A program made the translations under genes and the position numbers. DNA of 64,000 bases, from the NCBI GenBank assembly GCA_000961845.1, contig LADZ01000021.1:62001-126000 (forward strand), in the 5' to 3' direction. Positions 52,129 through 60,318 of this stretch are shown here, in pieces. This DNA comes from Flavobacteriales bacterium BRH_c54. Its GTDB lineage: Bacteria > Bacteroidota > Bacteroidia > Flavobacteriales_E > Vicingaceae. Under the pieces are notes generated by a model that saw only the letters and a program-made list of their open reading frames with translations, did not search any database and was not told the origin of the DNA. The first letter of the stretch is position 1, and every line of letters starts with the position of its first letter.

Positions 52129-53088
52129 TCACCTCTTCCCCTTCAGTAAGATATAATTCTGAAAACCGCCTACTTGTTTTTTGCCACCAAAAATTTTCTG
52201 CTCTATAAAAGTAGCTAACCTTACTCTTGGTTTTTCGTGTTTATGAATTTGTTCTCCCGGTTTGCGTTGATCAGAATAATTTAATTTTTCTGCCCAATTG
52301 AATTTGGCTATCCATTCTTTCATAACAGCAGGGTGCGTGTCATTAAATTTAGCTAATTTACCCAAGGCTCCATAAGAAAACTCTAAAGCTACATTTTCAT
52401 AATTTTTATTGGCTTTTTCCTCTCCTTTATGTATCGTATCTAAAGCTTTTTTCTTTTTGGTCATGTATTCGGGCGGACGAACCCAACCATAATGATAAAC
52501 TTCAGCGGGAATATTTACCACTTTTAGTTTATAGGTATTTTCTTGCTGACGATAGTCTTTGCCATCAAAATCGGGTATTCTTCTAAAAGATTGTGCGGAC
52601 TCCCATGAGTGAATATCTTTATCGTTTCTTACAATACGAATTTCTTTCGGATACCAATTATGAGCAAAATGATAGTGATTATAGTCGCCCCAAAAGTGTT
52701 TGTAATTGAACAAAAATCCTTCTACTTCTTTATCGTTTAAATATTGCTCGCACTTTTGTTTAATAACGGGTAAATATTTTTCGTGGATTACTTCATCGGC
52801 TTGTAAATAAAACAACCAATCGCCCGAACAGTGCGATTTAGCAATATTTGTTTGATGAGCATTTTCTGTTCCTCTGTCGTATTTTTTAATATCCCAAACG
52901 GTATGTACAATTTTAATTTTATCAGAACCTATGCTTTCAATTTCTTGAAGCGTAGTATCATCCTCATCGCAATCTCCCAAAGCCACCACAAACTCATCCA
53001 CTATAGGCAATATAGATAAAATGGATTGTTTTATAGGAAAATAAAGTTTGGTGGCATTTTTCACCATTGTAAATCCGCTAATCTTCAT
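52129..53088 (-). CDS. Family 2-type glycosyltransferase (glycan or lipid modification)
   Basis: A 319-residue protein starting KISGFTMVKNATKLYFPI, a GT2-like N-terminus; GDWLFYLQADEVIHEKYLPV supplies an acidic metal-binding pair, and ALGDCDEDDTTLQEI the nucleotide region. It is probably cytoplasmic and acts on envelope glycans. The gene follows the MsbA-like exporter gene with 3 nt between them on the same strand, so the two likely act in one pathway. The acceptor is unknown. Confidence 0.82.
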   Translation of the reverse strand: MKISGFTMVKNATKLYFPIKQSILSILPIVDEFVVALGDCDEDDTTLQEIESIGSDKIKIVHTVWDIKKYDRGTENAHQTNIAKSHCSGDWLFYLQADEVIHEKYLPVIKQKCEQYLNDKEVEGFLFNYKHFWGDYNHYHFAHNWYPKEIRIVRNDKDIHSWESAQSFRRIPDFDGKDYRQQENTYKLKVVNIPAEVYHYGWVRPPEYMTKKKKALDTIHKGEEKANKNYENVALEFSYGALGKLAKFNDTHPAVMKEWIAKFNWAEKLNYSDQRKPGEQIHKHEKPRVRLATFIEQKIFGGKKQVGGFQNYILLKGKR

Positions 53089-53091
53089 ATT

Positions 53092-54945
53092 TTATTCATC
53101 AATCTTTTGTATCGCTATTAATTTTCTATAAGCAGCGTTGGATGGATTTTCCATTAATTCTTTATGTGTACCTTGTTCTATAATTTTTCCATTATTGATA
53201 ACTACAATCTCATCTGCATTTTGTATGGTGCTTAACCTATGAGCAACCACAATAGATGTTCTGTTTTGCATTAGTTGATTCAATGCTTCTTGCACTAGTT
53301 TTTCCGATTCGGTATCTAAAGCAGAAGTAGCTTCATCCAACAACATAATTGGTGGGTTTTTTAAAACTGCTCTGGCAATACACAAACGTTGTTTTTGCCC
53401 ACCCGAAAGCTTCATTCCATTATCGCCAACAAAAGTTTGATAGCCATATTCTGAGGCAACAACAAAATCGTGAGCATTGGCAATTTTTGCAGCAGCTATT
53501 ACTTGTTCTTCTGTGGCAGTTTCATTACCAAAAACAATGTTGTTGTAAATCGTGTCGTTAAATAAAATAGAATCTTGGGTAACAATTCCTATTTGCTCCC
53601 TCAATGAGTGAAGCGAAATATCTTTTACATTATTACCGTCTATTTTTATTGTGCCTTCATTTACATCGTAAAAACGTGGTATTAAGTTAATAATGGTGGA
53701 CTTCCCTCCTCCTGATGCTCCAACCAATGCTACGGTTTTTCCTTTCTTAATGGTTAAACTAATATTATCTAACACTTTTTTATCGCCATAACTAAAAGAT
53801 ACATTTTCTAAAGTTATGCTATCGTTAAACGATTCAATTGTTATAGCATTTTCAGCATCCTTAACTTTTACTTCTGCATCTAGCACTGAAAAAATTCTTT
53901 CTCCGGCAATTAACCCTCTTTGGATATTTGCCACAACAGAAAACATACTTTTTAGTGGCGATATTACATTGGCAAACAACAATACAAATACTAAGAAATT
54001 TTCAGGCGGCATGTAGTTTTCTTTCAACACTAAAGTTCCACCGTAATACAACACCATACAAAAAACACCAACTCCCATTACCTGAGAAACAGGAGAAGCT
54101 AATCCTTTTTTGTAATCCATAGATCGTAATGCACGCTCATACTTTACATTTTCATGTGTAAATCGTTTACTGAAATAGGCTTTTGCATTGAATGAATAAA
54201 TGATTTTTATACCTCCCAAGGTTTCATCAATCGTATTTAAAATTCTACCTAAATAATCTTGACTTTGTTTGGCTTTTTTTCTCAACATTCGGGTAATTCT
54301 CCAAATAACTAAGCCGGATAAAGGCAAAACCAATAAAGAAAACAATAAAAGTTGTGGCGATAAATAATACAATACTATAAATGTAAAAATTACCGTAATT
54401 GGCTCTTTAATAATAGCATTTAGTGTATCAATGATAGAGGTTTCTACTTCTTTTACATCATTGGTCATTCTCGACATTAAATCACCTCTTTTCTCGTTAG
54501 AATAATAACCCAAGTGCAATTCGGTAATTTTATCATACATCGCTAAACGAATGTTTTTTATCATTTTAGCTTTTACAAAAGCCAATATAAATCGAGAAAG
54601 AAAAGTGAACAAGTTTGCTAAAAATACAGAGGCTATTAATACCAAACATATCATTTTTAACGCTTCTGTTTTGTCGGAAAAAGAAACCAAATAATTTTTA
54701 AACCACTCTCCTACCGATGATATGTATTCTTTGCTAAAAGCAAATTCAGGAAATGGTGAACTAACTACTGTTTCTGTTACTTCCTGACTAAAAAGAATTT
54801 TCAACACCGGAGCTACAAATGAAAGGTTAAGTATCTCGAAAACTATCCCTAAAACAGTAGTAATAACAAAAAACGGCAAAAAACTCCTAAATGGTCGGGC
54901 ATAAGATAATATTCGAAGGTAGGTTTGCATTTGTTTCTTGCTCAA
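53092..54945 (-). CDS. MsbA-like ABC exporter (fused permease-ATPase)
   Basis: A 617-residue half-transporter. Residues 1-340 contain six membrane segments, including ANLFTFLSRFILAFVKAK and EPITVIFTFIVLYYL; residues about 365-610 are the ATPase with Walker A ALVGASGGGKST, signature KLSGGQKQRLCIARA, Walker B MLLDEATSALD and the switch His AHRLST. MsbA-type exporters flip lipid A or other lipids or drugs. The downstream glycosyltransferase supports an envelope-lipid or polysaccharide substrate. Confidence 0.92.
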   Translation of the reverse strand: MSKKQMQTYLRILSYARPFRSFLPFFVITTVLGIVFEILNLSFVAPVLKILFSQEVTETVVSSPFPEFAFSKEYISSVGEWFKNYLVSFSDKTEALKMICLVLIASVFLANLFTFLSRFILAFVKAKMIKNIRLAMYDKITELHLGYYSNEKRGDLMSRMTNDVKEVETSIIDTLNAIIKEPITVIFTFIVLYYLSPQLLLFSLLVLPLSGLVIWRITRMLRKKAKQSQDYLGRILNTIDETLGGIKIIYSFNAKAYFSKRFTHENVKYERALRSMDYKKGLASPVSQVMGVGVFCMVLYYGGTLVLKENYMPPENFLVFVLLFANVISPLKSMFSVVANIQRGLIAGERIFSVLDAEVKVKDAENAITIESFNDSITLENVSFSYGDKKVLDNISLTIKKGKTVALVGASGGGKSTIINLIPRFYDVNEGTIKIDGNNVKDISLHSLREQIGIVTQDSILFNDTIYNNIVFGNETATEEQVIAAAKIANAHDFVVASEYGYQTFVGDNGMKLSGGQKQRLCIARAVLKNPPIMLLDEATSALDTESEKLVQEALNQLMQNRTSIVVAHRLSTIQNADEIVVINNGKIIEQGTHKELMENPSNAAYRKLIAIQKIDE

Positions 54946-55046
54946 TTTTAAAGGACAAAAATAGCAATTTTAAAGTAAGCTCATTAAAAACAAGTATGGT
55001 TAAGTATTTTTTTATAATTTTATTGACTGTAACTAAAAACTTTATT

Positions 55047-55520
55047 ATGAAATATATCAACTTTTTTAAATGGACATTACTACTAACTGCGTTTACTGTT
55101 TTTATGGCATGCAGCAATGAAACTGAAACTACCGAAGAAGAAATGGTTGTTGAAGAAGAACAAACAGCAACGGAACCGGTTATGAATGCTAATACAGAAA
55201 CTACAGCTGCCGATACTAGTTCTACAGGTGTTTATCAGGAGGAAGTAACTGAATCTCCTGGCTCTTTAAAAGAAGCCATGCAATCTTCTAACAATCAACC
55301 GGTAGTTGAGGAAGGCGGGTTGTCTTTTTGCGATTGTGTAAAAAAACAAAAAGAGTTGAATGAATTGATTATGGAAACCGAAGATGATGCTGAAATGGAA
55401 AAAGCCATGACAGAGTTAGAAACCATGAAAACCGGTGAGTGTAAGGTACTTTTTTCTGCTAAACAAAATACCATTGAAGAAAAAGAGGCTCATGCCCGAA
55501 GAGTGAAGAAATGTCTTTAA
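55047..55520 (+). CDS. Lipoprotein with acidic linker, unknown function
   Basis: A 157-residue protein. The ATG at 55047 (MKYINFFKWTLLLTAFTVFM) gives a proper lipoprotein signal ending FMAC; the open frame continues upstream to 54891, but those residues have no signal and overlap the ABC exporter's coding start. The mature part is Glu/Thr-rich (TETTEEEMVVEEEQTATEPV), then contains a conserved-looking cysteine segment (GGLSFCDCVKKQKELNELIM) and a C-terminal Cys/His-containing helix (EKEAHARRVKKCL). No family is recognised. Confidence 0.7.
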   Translation: MKYINFFKWTLLLTAFTVFMACSNETETTEEEMVVEEEQTATEPVMNANTETTAADTSSTGVYQEEVTESPGSLKEAMQSSNNQPVVEEGGLSFCDCVKKQKELNELIMETEDDAEMEKAMTELETMKTGECKVLFSAKQNTIEEKEAHARRVKKCL

Positions 55521-55549
55521 TGTTTTAGCATCCCAAAAATAAAAACCAC

Positions 55550-56101
55550 ATGAAAAAAATTAGCTTTATGATACTATTACTAGGACTATTCTCCGGGTTT
55601 AACTCCAAAGTAACACCTGAAGAAAAAAAGAACCTTTACCACTTATCGTTTACTGATATTAATGGTAAAGAAGTAAATATGAAAGATTTTAAAGGAAAGA
55701 ATATCGTTATTGTGAATGTAGCTTCTGAATGTGGTTTTACCACACAATATGAAGATTTACAAAAACTACATGAAGCTTACAAAGAAAACACGGTAGTAAT
55801 AGGTTTTCCGTGTAATCAGTTTGGCGGACAAGAACCCGGTTCTGAAGAAGAAATAGCTACTTTCTGTAAAAAGAATTTTGGGGTTACTTTTTTATTGGCT
55901 TCAAAAATTGATGTAAAAGGAGAAAATACACACCCTATTTACCAATGGCTTACGGCTAAAAGTGAAAATGGTGTAATGGATTCTTCTGTTAAATGGAATT
56001 TCCAGAAATACGTAATTAATAAACAAGGTGAATTGGTAGATGTTTTTTACTCAGTAACCAACCCCATGAGCGATAAAATTACCAAATTGCTTAAGGATTG
56101 A
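55550..56101 (+). CDS. Glutathione peroxidase family protein
   Basis: A 183-residue peroxidase with a signal-peptide-like N-terminus (ISFMILLLGLFSGFNS), so it is probably exported. The peroxidatic Cys is C61 in NVASECGFTTQY, with the catalytic Gln in GGQEPGSEEEIATF, the CNQFGG loop and Trp in VKWNFQKYVI. Most bacterial members use thioredoxin rather than glutathione to reduce peroxides. It lies 29 nt after the lipoprotein gene, with an AT-rich gap of about 110 nt downstream. Confidence 0.92.
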   Translation: MKKISFMILLLGLFSGFNSKVTPEEKKNLYHLSFTDINGKEVNMKDFKGKNIVIVNVASECGFTTQYEDLQKLHEAYKENTVVIGFPCNQFGGQEPGSEEEIATFCKKNFGVTFLLASKIDVKGENTHPIYQWLTAKSENGVMDSSVKWNFQKYVINKQGELVDVFYSVTNPMSDKITKLLKD

Positions 56102-56178
56102 TAGTTATAATTAAGTTGTTTATACCAAAAATACTAAATAGCTACTATTAATGCTATAAATTTAAAAAGTAGTGTATA

Positions 56179-56192
56179 GTTAGGTGTTATGT
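56179..56192 (+). repeat. GTTRRRY-like heptamer before the HEPN gene
   Basis: GTTAGGT (56179-56185), a perfect match to the GTTRRRY R' core of integron attC sites, followed by GTTATGT (56186-56192), lies 23 nt before the HEPN gene. Short inverted repeats (ATAGC/GCTAT, CTACT/AGTAG) precede it. The match is short and may be chance. Confidence 0.3.
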
Positions 56193-56214
56193 GTCATTTA
56201 AAAATCAATCTTGA

Positions 56215-57540
56215 GTGAAAGAATATTACTGCATTAATTTAAAATTCAAAAACACTGAAATTTCATCTGAAATTTTTCACTCTCATTTATACGTTTCCGA
56301 CAAAGAAATGTATTTTCAAATAATAGATAATGAACCAGATTCACAAATTGACAGAAACTTTATGCTGTCAAAAGGTGCTCACGGACTTTTTAAAGATAAT
56401 TTTGAAATAACTGAAACCGAGGTTGCTCTTTTTCTCGACAAAAGTAAAATTTATAAAACAACTTCTTTCCAAAGTGACCTACAGAATACCTATTTTACTA
56501 TTTATGTGAGTAAAATAGCCTTAATATTCCCAAATAAACACAAAGAATCTATAAACGAGGGTAAAGCATTTTTGAATAAAAATGGGCTAAAAGTGGTAAA
56601 TACTTTTTATTCATATTTCACGAACTTCAAAGACAAAAATAAGTTTTCAATTTCGAGAATGAATGGAATGTCGGATTTCTATGAAACAAATCCTATATCG
56701 TTCAGACCAGAACTAGAATTTACAAGTAATGAAACACGAGGTAGTGAAGAATTTACAGTAAAGAAAATACCATCTATTAACTATAAATTTATTGATTCGG
56801 ATTTTGAAAAAGCCAAAAGGTCAATTCAAATAATATGTAATTTTCTATCGTTTTGTTTTGGTATTCGAATTTTTTGCGAAAAACTGACATATAGAACAGA
56901 GGAACAAATATTTATTTACAGAGATACATCACCTAATAACAAGACTTTTGTTTCTGATTTTACTGTAATTTTTTATCATTTAGATAAAAATTGTAACATT
57001 CAAAAAATACTTAAAACAGGTTGGTTCTCAAATTATTTAAAAAATGAGCAGAAATTCGATAAAGCAATAGATAATTATTTGCACTCTAGAGAAGTTGATT
57101 TAAGTGCCTCTTTCTTACTTCTATTTAATATAATTGAAATTTTCAACATCAAACAAGAAATTGAAAAATTTGAATTTAATGAATTCAAAGAAGAGAATTT
57201 TAATAAAGCGTTTGAAATAATTTCTCAAACTTTAGAAAATGAAGAAGAAAAAGAAATACTTAAAGATAAATGGAACGGATTAATTAATAAAATTGAAATA
57301 AAGCCTTTAAAAAGTCCATTAGAAGAAACTTTAAACTTGAATAATATCAAGCCAACAGATTTTGGATATTCTTTTGGAAAATTAAAAAAGACTCGTGATA
57401 AACTAACTCACGGAAGTGTAAGTTCGATAAAGGAAAAGGATTTGAAATCTCAAATTTTCTGTTTAAGAAATATAACTTTAAGGTTAATTTTAGCTAACTT
57501 GGGATTGAAAAATGATTTAAAAAACCCTCACTATCCTTAG
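56215..57540 (+). CDS. Probable HEPN-domain protein (ApeA-like architecture)
   Basis: A 441-residue soluble protein starting with GTG (the codon just before is a stop, so no earlier start exists). The N-terminal 280 residues are a beta-rich region without a motif I can name. The C-terminal part, with helix DNYLHSREVDLSASFLLLFN and the hallmark R-x4-H motif R394-DKLT-H399 in KKTRDKLTHGSV, is HEPN-like. HEPN proteins with a large N-terminal sensor region include the ApeA anti-phage ribonucleases. The codon usage is more AT- and Lys/Asn/Phe-rich than its neighbours'. It sits among cassette-like spacers with no partner gene, so a stand-alone defence role is possible. Confidence 0.6.
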   Translation: MKEYYCINLKFKNTEISSEIFHSHLYVSDKEMYFQIIDNEPDSQIDRNFMLSKGAHGLFKDNFEITETEVALFLDKSKIYKTTSFQSDLQNTYFTIYVSKIALIFPNKHKESINEGKAFLNKNGLKVVNTFYSYFTNFKDKNKFSISRMNGMSDFYETNPISFRPELEFTSNETRGSEEFTVKKIPSINYKFIDSDFEKAKRSIQIICNFLSFCFGIRIFCEKLTYRTEEQIFIYRDTSPNNKTFVSDFTVIFYHLDKNCNIQKILKTGWFSNYLKNEQKFDKAIDNYLHSREVDLSASFLLLFNIIEIFNIKQEIEKFEFNEFKEENFNKAFEIISQTLENEEEKEILKDKWNGLINKIEIKPLKSPLEETLNLNNIKPTDFGYSFGKLKKTRDKLTHGSVSSIKEKDLKSQIFCLRNITLRLILANLGLKNDLKNPHYP

Positions 57541-57727
57541 TCTGAAGCGATGTAAGTGTAATAGCGACTAAGGATTTTGCAAAAAAAGCTTATGTTTGTT
57601 ATAAATTATTTAGTCTGTAGTCACCAACACACCAACTTGGCTTTAATTTAGGGGCATACTACCCTTCAAGTTGCTACAACAACATACACAAACCGTTATG
57701 GTTTATTTTAAAAGTAGAACAAAAAGA
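57541..57727 (+). other. Spacer between the HEPN and lipoprotein genes
   Basis: This 187-nt gap has no gene. It contains a 7-bp inverted repeat (CAACTTG 57633-57639, CAAGTTG 57667-57673), GACTAA/TTAGTC pairing and the heptamer GTTATGG (57695-57701), the exact reverse complement of CCATAAC at the end of the next gene. The spacer is richer in G+C in its second half. Confidence 0.4.
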
Positions 57728-58372
57728 ATGAAAAAAATTATATTCATATTGATTATACCTTTATTGACTGCCTGTCAAACAAAAACAGAAAAAGACACCA
57801 ACAATGGAACTGCAGAGAATATTGAAAAAACTGAAACATTGAGTAAAATTCACGAAATGAATGAAGAGTTTACAGCATATTTGAAACTCTTTAAGAAAAC
57901 AGATTTCCCTATAAATATTAAAGGCTGTTTGGAAAACGAAAAAGGGCTTAATATATTAGACGGAAAAAAATTCAAACAATTTAATGAAGACTATTCCTTC
58001 TCTTATAAACAAATACCGACAAATGGAAATTATATTGCAACAATAACTTTGGGTGTTGCAGACTGTTATTTACCCGTCTTGACAACATACAGACTAAATG
58101 GACAAATAATTGACAGAAAAACTATTGCTATTGGTTACTGCGGTTCTGACTGCGGTTACAGTTGTGAAGAATTTATGTCAATATCCAAAAACTTTAAAAT
58201 TTACACTTCAGATACTATTAGCTCATATGATTGTGACAGTTTAGGACTAGAAATTCCAGAAACTTATGAATACTATGTCATTTATAAAGAAGGTAAACTT
58301 TTGAAAGATGGAAAAATCCAACTAACAGATGAAATTAAAAAACCACTTAAAGGAAGAAAAAACGAACCATAA
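57728..58372 (+). CDS. Lipoprotein with a conserved-looking Cys core, unknown function
   Basis: A 214-residue protein. The ATG at 57728 (MKKIIFILIIPLLTAC) gives a lipoprotein signal; an in-frame ATG at 57671 would add 19 polar residues and is unlikely. The mature part has a polar linker, then a cysteine-rich region (GVADCYLPVLTTYRLNG; AIGYCGSDCGYSCEEFMS). Such a pattern suggests disulfides in the periplasm. The stop codon is inside CCATAAC (58367-58373), which resembles cassette ends. No family is recognised. Confidence 0.65.
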   Translation: MKKIIFILIIPLLTACQTKTEKDTNNGTAENIEKTETLSKIHEMNEEFTAYLKLFKKTDFPINIKGCLENEKGLNILDGKKFKQFNEDYSFSYKQIPTNGNYIATITLGVADCYLPVLTTYRLNGQIIDRKTIAIGYCGSDCGYSCEEFMSISKNFKIYTSDTISSYDCDSLGLEIPETYEYYVIYKEGKLLKDGKIQLTDEIKKPLKGRKNEP

Positions 58373-58474
58373 CAAGGGATTTGCACCAAACGGGGTGACG
58401 TGCAAACATGGATTTTTACTTCTAACGAACTTTATAATAATAAATTGAACCTATGTGATCAGAAACCGTTAAAC
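58367..58474 (+). repeat. Cassette-end-like segment after the lipoprotein gene
   Basis: The segment opens with CCATAAC, holds a 7-bp inverted repeat (TTTGCAC 58380-58386, GTGCAAA 58400-58406) and closes with GTTAAAC (58468-58474), a GTTRRRY match. The length of about 108 nt is typical of attC sites. The arms between the ends are weak, so the resemblance is only partial. Confidence 0.3.
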
Positions 58475-58486
58475 CTAAAACCTCAA

Positions 58487-59140
58487 TTACAACTTCATTT
58501 CAGGAATATCGCCTTCAATAATTAGTTTTCCGGCTGTAGCGGCTTTAATTTCTTCTACACTAACACCCGGAGCTCTTTCTTTTAGATGAAAAGCACCATC
58601 TTTTATTTCTAAATAAGCCATATTGGTTACCACTTTAGTAACACAACCCACTCCTGTTAGCGGTAGTGTGCATTGTTCCAACAATTTGCTTTCGCCTTTT
58701 TTGTTGGTATGCATCATGGCAACAATAATATTTTCTGCTGAAGCTACTAAATCCATAGCTCCCCCCATTCCTTTTACCATAACACCCGGTATTTTCCAAT
58801 TGGCAATATCTCCATTTTGAGCTACTTCCATGGCTCCCAACACAGTCAATTGCACATGCTGTCCTCTAATCATAGCAAAACTAGTAGAAGAATCAAAGAT
58901 AGATGCTCCCGGTTGTAAGGTTACGGTTTGCTTTCCCGCATTTATCAAATCTGCATCTTCTTCCCCTTCAAAAGGAAATGGTCCCATACCTAAAATACCA
59001 TTTTCAGATTGAAATTCTACGGTTATGCCTTTGGGAATGTAATTCGCTACCAATGTAGGAATTCCTATCCCTAAGTTTACATACCATCCGTCTCTTAATT
59101 CTTGTGCTATTCGTTGTGCTATTCCGTTTTTATCTAACAT
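58487..59140 (-). CDS. scoB: 3-oxoacid CoA-transferase subunit B
   Basis: A 217-residue beta subunit. The active-site Glu is in VEFQSENGILGMG; other motifs are NLGIGIPTLVANYIP, IRGQHVQLTVLGAMEVAQNG and ITVEF. With ScoA it transfers CoA from succinyl-CoA to acetoacetate. The partner gene scoA lies upstream, but instead of the usual near contact the two are separated by an inverted-repeat element with a four-helix-bundle gene, leaving only about 5 nt between that element's left arm and the ATG. Confidence 0.95.
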   Translation of the reverse strand: MLDKNGIAQRIAQELRDGWYVNLGIGIPTLVANYIPKGITVEFQSENGILGMGPFPFEGEEDADLINAGKQTVTLQPGASIFDSSTSFAMIRGQHVQLTVLGAMEVAQNGDIANWKIPGVMVKGMGGAMDLVASAENIIVAMMHTNKKGESKLLEQCTLPLTGVGCVTKVVTNMAYLEIKDGAFHLKERAPGVSVEEIKAATAGKLIIEGDIPEMKL

Positions 59141-59144
59141 ACTT

Positions 59145-59179
59145 TAATGTAACAATTTGTTAATTTACCAATGTAGCAA
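59145..59179 (+). repeat. Left inverted-repeat arm
   Basis: The arm reads TAATGTAACAATTTGTTAAT and continues with TTACCAATGTAGCAA. It pairs with 59556-59590. The GTTACA-type motif occurs at both ends of the partner arm. Confidence 0.65.
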
Positions 59180-59198
59180 TTATGATAACTACTACTTA

Positions 59199-59549
59199 TT
59201 ATTTTAGCTTTTTACTTGTACTTAATATTTTATATATAATTAATCCTATTTCTTTAATCTGATTTTCCAATTCTATATTAAAAGGATATGTTTTTGCTTT
59301 TTTGCATAAAATTAACCAATATTTAGTTTCATCTAATTCTTTAGCGGCTATCTTTATTTTATGTATAAAATCTGCTTTACTTTCTGCATTTTGAGCTTCG
59401 TGAACATTTGCACCAATAGCTGTTCCTGAACGAAGTAATTGATTTGCTATAACAAACTTTCTTTTTGATTCTAACTCCTCACAAAATTCAATTATTAACA
59501 ATGAAAAATTGATGGTCTTAGTTACAATTAAGTTGTCTTTTATCTCCAT
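59199..59549 (-). CDS. Four-helix-bundle protein (23S rRNA intervening-sequence type)
   Basis: A 116-residue helical protein with the family hallmark: ANQLLRSGTAIGANVHEAQN, then AESKADFIHKIKIAAKELDE and TKYWLILCKK. Members are encoded inside intervening sequences of 23S rRNA genes or are scattered in genomes; they bind nucleic acids weakly, and their role is unclear. The gene sits in a 35-nt inverted-repeat unit between scoA and scoB, which is not the rRNA context. A start at the ATG 59549 follows directly after the right arm region. Confidence 0.88.
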   Translation of the reverse strand: MEIKDNLIVTKTINFSLLIIEFCEELESKRKFVIANQLLRSGTAIGANVHEAQNAESKADFIHKIKIAAKELDETKYWLILCKKAKTYPFNIELENQIKEIGLIIYKILSTSKKLK

Positions 59550-59555
59550 AAAATA

Positions 59556-59590
59556 TTGTTACATTGGTAAATTAGTGAATTGTTACATTA
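59556..59590 (+). repeat. Right inverted-repeat arm
   Basis: The arm opens TTGTTACATTGGTAAATTAG and continues TGAATTGTTACATTA, and matches the reverse complement of the left arm with four differences. It contains a direct repeat of TTGTTACATT at its start and end. Confidence 0.65.
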
Positions 59591-59591
59591 T

Positions 59592-60296
59592 TTACGAGCG
59601 TGAGCGAGTAGTACGTTGTTCTATACGTTTTTCGTAGTCTTTTCCTTGGAATATTCGTTGTACAAAAATTCCTGGCGTATGAATATGGTTAGGATCTAAT
59701 TCTCCTTCAGGCACTAATTCCTCTACTTCGGCAATAGTAATTTTTCCTGCCATAGCCATAACTGGATTAAAATTAGCTGCAGTATATTTATACACTAAGT
59801 TTCCAGCAGTATCACCTTTCCAAGCTTTAACAATTGCAAAATCTGCTGTTAATGCAGCTTCCAAAATATGTGGTTTACCATTAAACTCTCTCACTTCTTT
59901 GCCTTCGGCTACTTCTGTTCCATAACCTGCGGGAGTAAAAAATGCCGGAATACCGGCTCCTCCTGCTCTACACCTTTCTGCTAACGAGCCTTGTGGAATT
60001 AAATCTACCTCAAGTTCTCCACTAAGCATTTGTCTTTCAAACTCATCATTTTCACCAACATAAGAAGAAACCATTTTTTTAATTTGCTTCTTTTGCAACA
60101 ACAATCCTAATCCAAAATCATCTACACCTGCATTATTTGAAATACAGGTTAACTCTTTAATATTAGATTTCACCAACTCCGCAATGCAATTTTCAGGAAT
60201 ACCACACAAGCCAAAACCTCCAACCATTAACGTCATTCCACTTTCTATTCCTTTTATAGCTTCTTCAGCATTTTTTACCACTTTATTAATAGCCAT
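59592..60296 (-). CDS. scoA: 3-oxoacid CoA-transferase subunit A
   Basis: A 234-residue alpha subunit with [60 protein letters not shown] and [20 protein letters not shown]. It shares the CoA-transfer reaction with ScoB. It starts 22 nt after the PBP1A gene on the same strand. The C-terminus (EQRTTRSRS) is ordinary, so the adjacent element did not obviously truncate it. The fumarylacetoacetase product acetoacetate is a plausible substrate. Confidence 0.95.
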   Translation of the reverse strand: MAINKVVKNAEEAIKGIESGMTLMVGGFGLCGIPENCIAELVKSNIKELTCISNNAGVDDFGLGLLLQKKQIKKMVSSYVGENDEFERQMLSGELEVDLIPQGSLAERCRAGGAGIPAFFTPAGYGTEVAEGKEVREFNGKPHILEAALTADFAIVKAWKGDTAGNLVYKYTAANFNPVMAMAGKITIAEVEELVPEGELDPNHIHTPGIFVQRIFQGKDYEKRIEQRTTRSRS

Positions 60297-60318
60297 ATTC
60301 TATATTTTTAAATTTTTC

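Larger units (their letters stand above)
59145..59590. mobile_element. Inverted-repeat element carrying a four-helix-bundle gene
   Basis: Near-perfect 35-nt inverted repeats (59145-59179 and 59556-59590; four mismatches by eye) bracket the four-helix-bundle gene. The unit of 446 nt fills nearly the whole space between scoA and scoB. The outer edge of the right arm includes two letters of the scoA stop codon. Four-helix-bundle genes of this family are known from intervening sequences in 23S rRNA; here the unit is intergenic. No transposase is present, so movement, if real, would depend on another factor. No target-site duplication is evident. Confidence 0.65.

Noticed and set aside
54891-55046. 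N-terminal extension of the lipoprotein starting at 55047
   Set aside because: The extension overlaps the start of the ABC exporter gene on the other strand, lacks a signal, and would bury the lipoprotein signal found at 55047.
56102-58486. CRISPR-like or phage-like island around the HEPN gene
   Set aside because: There are no regularly spaced repeats, Cas genes, integrase or phage structural genes; only short heptamers and small inverted repeats are present.
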